Made by a program: the position numbers and the translations under genes. Below are positions 56,402 to 64,000 of a stretch of 64,000 bases of DNA, piece after piece; the stretch's first letter is position 1; each line of letters begins with the position of its first letter. The DNA comes from Linnemannia schmuckeri (taxonomy: Eukaryota; Mortierellomycota; Mortierellomycetes; Mortierellales; Mortierellaceae). The notes beneath the pieces are model-generated. The model had not been told where the DNA came from, searched no databases, and worked only from the letters and a program-made list of their open reading frames with translations. The stretch covers positions 3,224,001 to 3,288,000 of the forward strand of contig JANATG010000003.1 in assembly GCA_029449235.1 (NCBI GenBank), in the 5' to 3' direction.

Positions 56402-56655
56402 ATGAATGCTTGTTTTTTTCCCAGATGAAGAAATAAATGGGAATATATTGTTGTTCTACGATGTCCGCCTGCATCTATGAATCAATAAACACACACATAC
56501 ACACACACACTTGTTCAGATGTAAAAAAGAATGAAAAATAATATTATGAAAAAAGCGTATATCTATGTTGCACCATCCCCACAAATCCCTTCTCACGTAT
56601 CAAAAACGTTGTACATCCCTCCCCCAACCATCCAGTGACAACTTTACTTGTCGGC
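56402..56655. other. 3' flanks
   Basis: Convergent 3' ends of the F-box pseudogene and ALG1, with AATAAA at 56482-56487 and a CA-rich tract. Confidence 0.4.
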
Positions 56656-59124
56656 CTAGTCGTCCAACAATTGATCGTCATCCTCGAGGTCATCCTCCAA
56701 AGGAGCAGCAATATCCCGAGGGTTGAGAGTATAAACAGGGTTCTCGGCAAACATCTGCGAATCCGCCCAGGTCTTGTCCAAGTTCCTCAACAATGGCAAC
56801 AACATCTCGTTCCAGTTCTCGCTCCAGCGTGTCAACTGGAATGAGTTCTTCAACACATGGCGCATACCCTCCAATTGAGTGTGGGTCTCGGGCTTGTCGA
56901 GGGGGAAGTTCTTGAAGAGGTGAACAAACTGCGACTTCAGCTCTCCAGCATTCTCAAAGACGAGACCGTTGGATTTGGCAACAACGAGTTCTGAGAGGGT
57001 TGGATACTTGTATGCGCAGACTGGGAGTGCACATCCAAACATATCGACCACCTTCATGGGCAGATCCACCCCAGACGTCGACGTGTGTAATGACACACCC
57101 AAATCCGCGGAGCCTGAAAAAAAGACGTGGAATGGAAAAGAATAAAGAAATGAATCCCAGTTAGGTACACCAATAGCATCTCCCAGCAAAATCATAACAC
57201 ACCCTCGATCGCGGCCAAGACATCAGAAACCAGATGTGCGAAAATAATTAAAAAAAAAAAAAAAAACGGCGGAATAGCGCCATTGGAAAAAATACATACC
57301 GAGTAAGAGAGGATAGTCTTCCGCAGAGAGCCAAGTGGTGATAAAGGCAACGTTTTCCAGATTCATCTTACTAATAACCTCCTCATAGTGCTGCTTGAGA
57401 GGTCCCTTTCCAGTGATCACAAACAAAAGCTTGCGGTAGATCGAGCCAGCCTTGTTGCCATTCTCCAGCTTGGCCAAATCGTCGTACTGCTTGGCAGCGT
57501 CCAGCAAGATCTGAAAGTCCTCATCGGCAGTCCAGCTGGTGCTCGAAATGATCAAAACGGGGCGGTCGGCACGGAAGGTTGCAGGTCCAGAGGCAGTCTT
57601 CTTTTCGGTCAACAACGCCTGGTTGGCTCCAATCGTGGGCAAAAAGTTGCTGTTCAATGTCTGCTTCTTGACCAACGTCTCCAACTTTAACTCCTCGTGG
57701 AACTATTCGAATTGATTGTTGTAAAAAGTTGTGTGAGGGATATTATAATGTTAGGACACTTGTATTCTTCTGATTTCACTTTCCCATCGTTCTTTCTTCA
57801 CTCGAAAGAGGAGTGATTTGTTGCCTGTCCTGTATTCTTTCCTTCCTTCAATGTCACTCTCCCACAGGCCATTCTCAACGAAAAGAAAGTGATTTTTAAG
57901 TGTAAGTCAACATAAATAGATTAACTTACGTTGTGGACTTCGTCAACGGTCAACTGACGGAAATGCTCAGGGGCGCGATCATAAAGGGTGGTAATTTTTC
58001 CCCGCTTTTCAAACTTGTAAAGCAACTCACGAGCCATGGCACGGCTGACGGTAATATGAATAGTAGCCTTGTATCCCCAGACTTTCTCGTAAAGAGTAAC
58101 GAGCTTGGTGAAGATGCTGCGTTGGCCGAGGCGATGAGCGACGACGGTTGAGCCGTAGTTGTGCCAGTCGATGACGAGGTGACGCTGCTTGAGCCAGTTA
58201 ACGATCTGCATGATGTGCAGCGTCGGGATCGATGGAGGGTTCTATATAGAAAGGCAGGGTACATGATCATGACAAGATTGATTGAATAAGTTAGTCTTGG
58301 AGTATCATTATTGTTCCTTGTCAAGACTGTGAGTAGCGTCCCTTAGTGGTATCGAGAGATAGGTATAGACATCATTGTATTCGCATTGCCAACCAGATTT
58401 GTATTATTTTGCCATGCTGAATAATTCACGGGAACATAAGAAACTCTCTTGACAGATGCAACTGGAAAACACAGATCGAACAACAAAGAAATAAGAAACT
58501 ACACAGTACCTGGACGAGATAGACTGCAGGTGCAGCAACATTGAACATGGCGACATAGAAAAGCTGGAAGGCGAGAAGGATGGCCTTGATCGGAGCAAAG
58601 AGGTAGTACAAAACGCGGGGCAAGCTCTCGGACACACGGGGAAGTTCGGTCAAGTAGTGAAAGTGGATCGAAGGGTTCGATTCCAGATCCTCTGGCAAGC
58701 GCGATCCTATTGCAGTTGTTGTTGATGGTGTGTGTTAAAAAGTATGTCAGTTCAGTTGTTGAACAATACTACTTTGCCTTCAACCACCGATCCATTTGGA
58801 TCTTTGTTCCAAAAAAAAAAGCGTGGGTATTTCATTATCTTCTTCTAACGTACCCTTGTAGCCAATGACATCGACCTTGTAGCCGGCGTTCACTGCGCTC
58901 CTGGCGTGAAGGAGCATGCGGGGGCTGTGTCCAATGTCACCGAGGACGACGAGACAGAACCCTTGTTTTCCGACGGGGGAGACCTTGGGGGGTTTTGAGG
59001 CGAGGTAACCGATGAAGCGGAAGAGGACCATGAAGGCGAGTCCGACGATGATGGCAATGGAGTTTGACTTGTCATAGTTCAGGTTCTCTCGGTTGAGGTC
59101 TGAGAGTTTTTCGACGTGCTCCAT
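56656..59124 (-). CDS. ALG1: Chitobiosyldiphosphodolichol beta-mannosyltransferase
   Basis: Adds the first mannose to dolichol-PP-GlcNAc2 on the cytosolic face of the ER in N-glycan assembly. Exons (minus) 59124-58854, 58706-58510, 58241-57930, 57702-57300 and 57113-56656, all GT-AG, consistent phases, 546 aa. One N-terminal membrane segment (SIAIIVGLAFMVLFRFIGYL) as in Alg1; then VVLGDIGHSPRMLLHA, NYLTEL-like FHYLTELPR, WHNYGSTV, and the GT-B C-terminal domain with LPMKVVDMFGCALPVCA (family GT33 donor-binding helix). The C-terminal tail is acidic. About 100 residues longer than yeast Alg1. Confidence 0.95.
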
Positions 59125-59605
59125 CTTTGTTTGATGTCTGTCGATGTGTTGTTGGTTGGTTGTTTTGCTGTTGTTGTTGTTGGTTAGTTGGATAAGAGAG
59201 GATGGAGAAAAAGGAAGAAAAGGATTGGGAGGTCGAAAAGAAAAAAAAGTTCTCACTTGGACAGCGAAGGAGAAGAAGAGGCTCAAAGTGCAGCCGGATT
59301 TGATTTTGTGAAGTCGACATCTCTAATTGCACATGTGCAGGGATATCTTGCTGAGGCATAAAATTCTTTTTCTAATTGACAATCAACAATGGCCAATTGT
59401 CTCTTGCTCCAATCGAAGCGTCACCCTTGTCCTTGATCTCCTTAACTCCCTTTGACATCTCCCTCGCTGCTCTTCTTTAGTTTCATCGCCTTAATTCACT
59501 ATAGGACTAAACACGAACAACAAGACCAAGGAGCACGAACAGAACAGGACAGAACAGGACGGGACAGCAATCAACCCAGAGACAGACATACACATCCATC
59601 ACACA
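59125..59605. promoter_or_regulatory. Divergent promoter, ALG1 / C3HC zinc-finger gene
   Basis: 481 bp between two divergent housekeeping genes. A tandem 10-mer AGAACAGGAC occurs twice at 59541-59560 in the leader of the plus-strand gene. Confidence 0.5.
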
Positions 59606-61459
59606 ATGACAACATCAACAACTAGCGAGTCAAAGAGGAAACTGGACGAATCACTCGCCCTACTCAACTCGCTCTTTGCTCACCCCTCAAAGAAACAACA
59701 GCACTCGTCCGAAACTGACGGCATCCTTCCTGTCTCTCAACCCAAAGAAGCAACTGTCATACCTCCTGAAGCAGCAGCCCTTCTTGCCAAACAGCATGCC
59801 AGCCTCAAGAAACGCGTCTTCCTCCCACCCCGACCTGCTGTCCTCGACAAACTATCCAAACTAACGGGTTCGCGACCAACCCTCCAGGATTCTATCGCCG
59901 CATCAATTGCCGCCAGCGCACCCACATCACGCGCTTCCGCATTAGTGGGATCAGCATCAACCACAACGGACGAGACTACATCAACAACAGTAACAACAGA
60001 AGCGGTAGCGCGGCCACAGTTGAGTAAACGTGTTGATTCTACAGGATCAACCAAAATGCGGTATCTCCCCTGGTCCAGAGACCAGTTCCATGAACGACTG
60101 GAGACATTCAAGCCTTCGACTTGGTTCGACAAACCCAAGCTGGTGAATGCTGTCGAATGCGCAAAACGGGGCTGGGTTAACAAGGGTGATGACCGACTCG
60201 AGTGCTGTGGAGGATGTGGTGGCATTGTCATTGTCAGGATAGACCAGACTGAGGAAAAACGATCCTCATCAACAGACAATACGGCACAGGATGGGGAGAA
60301 CAGCCATGATACAGATACTTCAGCAGACGACCTGGATATCGATGACACTCTACCCGATCTGGATCCTGAGTGTATGCTATCCTGTAAAAGGTTTTGTTTA
60401 CGCTGAAAGAGGCATAACTGTCTTCAAAGTCGACTAATCTGACTTCTGTTTTATCTGCTGTTCTTCCAGCCTTAGGCCCAAAGTTCCATGAAATGCTCAC
60501 CTCAAATCATGTAGCAGGATGTCCATGGAAGACACATCCATGCGACGGTACGTTGCCCAAACCCTTCTATAATTACATTTAAAAGCGCATCCAGTTTGGG
60601 AAGCACACTAACACGCGCTTTTATCCCACGCTTGGCGGTCAATAGACAGCATATACAAGTTTCCAGTGCTCTCACATTCGCATGCGAGGAAAGAGTTTGT
60701 GGATCGAGCAAAGGAACTGGAAAAGATGAAAAACGACCCTCTCACTGAGAACATCCACCACCCTCTCGTAAGTTTCGTTTTGCACGCTCTTGATTTGTCC
60801 TTTAATCGGAGTGTTTGTTATTGTAGTTTAATCTGATCTTGCTTCTATTTTTTACACTATAACAGACGGCAGATGAGGTTGAAAAGCTAACAGGATTGTT
60901 TACTGGGGACGCGGAATCAAAGTTGTTGATTTTATCATTGTTTGGATGGAGTGCCGCCGAGACGCCAAAGGTTCTTGCATGTGAGGCATGTCACACGCGT
61001 TGCACGTATATCCCAAGTTTTGGGTTCAGGAAAACGGGTGCCAGGGACGATGACGATGATGATGTCTCGATGGACGAAGAAGACGAAGAGGAGGCATCGT
61101 TTGATACGATCCAGGCACACAAGTGGTACTGTTACTGGGTTGATCCTGAGCACAATGAGAAGCGGCAGGCTGGGTGGAGGATCTTTTACAAGTTGCTTAC
61201 TTCAGGATCCAGTAGCGAAGTCAGTCAGAGCCAGATACAGTCTGATCAACAGAACGCTTCGTCTACTTCCGCGGGTGCACGCATCGAGGTATATCTCTTT
61301 CTGTGGTCTTTTCAGATATCAATGTGTGTATATTGTCTATTTCATAGTTGACTAACGCTCACTTATGTTATGATGCGATACATGTTCATGTTTTATTAGC
61401 CAAGCGAGGCGGTGGCGATGGTAAAGCGTATTCTTCGTGGTCAAGTCGCGTTGTTCTGA
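59606..61459 (+). CDS. C3HC zinc-finger (NIPA/ZC3HC1, Rsm1-like) protein
   Basis: Nuclear-basket-associated protein related to human ZC3HC1/NIPA and yeast Pml39/Rsm1. Exons 59606-60371, 60470-60547, 60646-60767, 60866-61288 and 61400-61459, all GT-AG with matching phases, 482 aa. N-terminal C3HC domain: YLPWSRDQFHERLETFKPST, AKRGWVNKGDDRLECCGGCG, then FHEMLTSNHVAGCPWKTHPC, which gives the CxxC and H-x4-C ligands. C-terminal NuBaID-type half: LFGWSAAETPKVLACEACHTR, then an acidic insert and AHKWYCYWVDPEHN. Three residues beyond the last exon's LRGQVALF end it. Divergent from ALG1. Confidence 0.88.
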
Positions 61460-61902
61460 AAGATGCTCGTGGAGATGAAATAAAATAAAAAAAAGCAACT
61501 GTGACTGTTAATGATACCAAGCCACACACCGTAAACAAATGCGTGCACTTTTTTTTATGACTTTCTTTACTGTGGCCTTCACACTTTTTTCTCAACCCTC
61601 CCCTCCCTCCTCCCTCCCTCCCTCTTCACCTTCCCTTCTTTCTTCAAACCCTTGTTGGCCTTGCACCTCTTCTGGAATAAACAACACACAAAGGAAACCA
61701 TCAAAGAAGAAAGAAGAAGCACCTCCTCTCCCTCCCTCTTCGCCCTCTTTTTTTTGTTTATTTCTCCCTTTTTCACACCTTCAACAAAAAGGAAAAAAAA
61801 GAGAGCGTACACAAACAACAGCAAAACAACAGGACAGTAGTGGCGTCGTTCTTTGTTCGTTCCCCTTCATTGCATTACACATAACAACAACATATTACAG
61901 GA
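61460..61902. other. Intergenic, CT-rich 5' flank of RPA190
   Basis: 443 bp, strongly CT-rich from 61590 to 61800 with T-runs. Presumed RPA190 promoter. Confidence 0.5.
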
Positions 61903-62161
61903 ATGAATATTGCACGGCCAAACGGATCGGAGGTGACCTCTGTCGCCTTCTCGTTCTACGATCCCGAAGAGGTCAAGCAGATCTCCGTCAAGCAGATTGT
62001 TAACCCCGTTCTGTTCGACAACCTCAACCACCCCACTAAGGGCGGTCTCTACGACCCCGCCCTCGGACCCTTCTCTAAACAGCACATGTAAGTTATTAGA
62101 CTTGGCTTACTTTTAGTAACTTACTGGGTACTACTACTGAGAGGGACAGATCAGATCGAAC

Positions 62162-62204
<43 letters not shown>

Positions 62205-64000
62205 ACTGTTGTTGTATCGTCGCATCAGTTCGTCTCAGTTGAAGCTATTATTGTTTAAGTTATCGAATGCCAGGCACAGCCAGAGCTGCTTCATCAGTAT
62301 CAATTGAAAGCAGCAAAGAAAGTTGTTTATTCAAGCATTGAGCACCAGACACAGCTAGATCTACTACTACCGCAGCAAACGCAACAGCTGCATGCACATA
62401 TGAAGCAGTTGAAACTGATTGTCTGTTATTCAACTTCTCCATTATTCTTACACAGTTGCGCAACTTGCTCGTTGGACCACTTTGCCTGCCCCGGACATTT
62501 CGGACATATCGTGCTGCCATGTCCCGTCTACAACCCTATGTTCTTCCCTCAGATGTACCAGCTCCTCCGCTCTGCCTGTTTGTTCTGCCATCAGTTCAGG
62601 ATGTCCAAGAGCGAGGTACGTCCTTACTTTGTCCATTATTGTTCTTCTAGTACTTCTAGCTGTTAGTCTTTGTGTGTGTGTCAAAGAGGACTAACATTGG
62701 CATTTCGATCTGATTTAATGCAATTGCAAATAGACGCACCGCTTCATTGCCAAGCTGCAGTTGTTGAACAAGGGGCGTTTCTTGGAGTCAAAGGAGATCG
62801 ACAACATCCCCATTTCTATCAAGAAGGGCAGAAGCAAGGACGCTATGGATATCGATGGCGAAGACGCAATCTTGACAGAGGACGAATACATCGCTAACCT
62901 GGATGTCTTTGTTCAAAAGTGCCTGAAGAAGGGCGTTCACGGTCACGAGGATTATAAGACCACCGTCGTCAACGATGAGCGCAAGCGTGTCATTGCTGAT
63001 TTCTACCGTCGCGCTACCGCTAAGAAGAAGTGCGAGAACTGTGCCACGTAAGAACTCCTTGCTGTTTGCTTACTGTTCTTGATCTTGCTATGTTACATGC
63101 GAAAAGCACACTGAAAATCCCTAAATTAACATACTTCATTTTAATGACTTTCTATAGTTTCTCGCCTTCTTACCGCAAGGATGGATTCGCGAAGATCTTC
63201 GAAAAGCCCTTGACCAATAAGCAGAAACTCTACAACACAGCCCAGGGACGTCGGGAGGCTAACCTCTTGACTCCCGCCAAGAAGGCCGTTGCCAGCGATT
63301 CCGAGTCTGCTTCAGAACACACTGAGGACGAGGAGGAGGACGAAGATGACGATGCCCACATGTCGTCAGAGTCGGATGGAGACAAGAAGAAGGAGGCCAA
63401 GAAGACCGCCAAGAAGAGCAAGGAGATCAAGCCCAAAAAGTCAAGGAACATTGTCGACAGTGACGACGAAGAAGGCATGGAGATCAAGGATAACAACAAG
63501 TTCTTGACATCCCTTCACATCCAGAGCACCCTCCAGCGTCTCTTTGAAGTCGAGCAGCAGATGTGCGCTCTCCTTTATGGCGCCAACGGTCCTCAGATGG
63601 CAAAGAAGACTAACGGCAAGGTCTCTGCCTCCATCTTCTTCATCGAGATCCTCCCCGTCGCCCCCACCCGTTTCCGTCCCGCCTCCGTCATGGGCGATAA
63701 GCTATTCGAGAACCCCCAGAACGAACACTTGGGCAAGATCCTCAACACCTGCGAGCGCATCCGCGACTTGACCAGCACCGAGAAGATCGACAAGGCCGAC
63801 CCTGCCAAGGCTGCAAAGACCAACACCTTCAAGTACTTGATCGATGCCTGGATCCAGCTTCAGCACGATGTCAACTCGCTTATCGATTCGACCAAGAACC
63901 CCACGATCATGCGCGGCGGCAAGTTGCCTCCCGCAGGTATTCGCCAGGGTCTGGAAAAGAAGGAGGGTCTGTTCCGTAAGCATATGATGGGTAAGCGTGT
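61903..64000 (+). CDS. RPA190: DNA-directed RNA polymerase I largest subunit, 3' truncated by window end
   Basis: Largest subunit of Pol I, transcribing rRNA in the nucleolus. Exons 61903-62087, 62456-62615, 62734-63047 and 63158 to beyond 64000; GT-AG, consistent phases. N-terminal zinc site CATCSLDHFACPGHFGHI after FSKQHI, and CLFCHQF. An acidic insert typical of Pol I (63296-63480) sits in the clamp region and the clamp core (HIQSTLQRLFEVEQQM, FFIEILPVAPTRFRP) follows. The last part (GGKLPPAGIRQGLEKKEGLF RKHMMGKRV, split here) is the lead-in to the active-site domain, which lies outside the window. Intron 1 carries a TG microsatellite. Confidence 0.95.
62166..62199 (+). repeat. TG microsatellite in RPA190 intron 1
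   Basis: 17 TG units followed by GA repeats. Confidence 0.9.

Noticed and set aside
1..64000. CRISPR array, bacterial operon or riboswitch
   Set aside because: No regular direct repeats with unique spacers and the genes are spliced eukaryotic genes.

Overview
The window is nuclear DNA of a filamentous fungus. The genes have many short GT-AG introns, CT-rich 5' flanks, TATA boxes and T-runs, and the protein families present (a large F-box/leucine-rich-repeat family, FAD-dependent monooxygenases, Sel1 and BTB proteins) together suggest an early-diverging lineage, most probably Mortierellaceae. That placement is an inference from family content, not from a marker gene.

Left edge (1-6314, minus): most of FAB1/PIKfyve, the PI3P 5-kinase, with its lipid-kinase domain off the window. 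6.8-13.0 kb: three intact F-box/LRR genes in tandem, divergent from CDC43 (13.5-15.1 kb), the beta subunit of geranylgeranyltransferase I. 16.0-19.5 kb: a wrecked F-box/LRR gene, a second F-box fragment and a Sel1-repeat gene. 21.8-32.4 kb: two Atg22-like transporters (one intact, one with a single in-frame stop) interleaved with two decayed FAD monooxygenases. 33.4-40.8 kb: an LRR protein, a BTB protein, a C-terminally shortened F-box protein and an ARF-like protein that has lost almost every nucleotide-binding motif.

40.8-46.8 kb is gene-poor and repeat-rich: a degenerate pyrimidine-rich tandem array, strong palindromes, a dispersed repeat with an RNA polymerase III box-B-like core, a Ty3/chromovirus remnant abutting a tRNA-Asn gene, and a 511-bp inverted-repeat element with a 9-bp target duplication. 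46.8-56.4 kb holds three more decayed F-box/LRR genes (one carrying a 259-bp TA-flanked MITE), one intact member and a 72-aa small gene. Right edge (56.6-64.0 kb) is conserved housekeeping: ALG1, a C3HC zinc-finger nuclear-basket protein, and the start of RPA190 (RNA polymerase I largest subunit).

The housekeeping genes at both ends and CDC43 frame an accessory interior where F-box/LRR, FAD-oxidase and transporter families duplicate, convert and decay. The most notable observations are a 222-bp near-identical tract spanning an intron and exon in the two Atg22-like paralogues, repeated Trp-to-stop lesions in the pseudogenes, and the ARF-like pseudo-GTPase. I did not find a clearly new multi-gene system.
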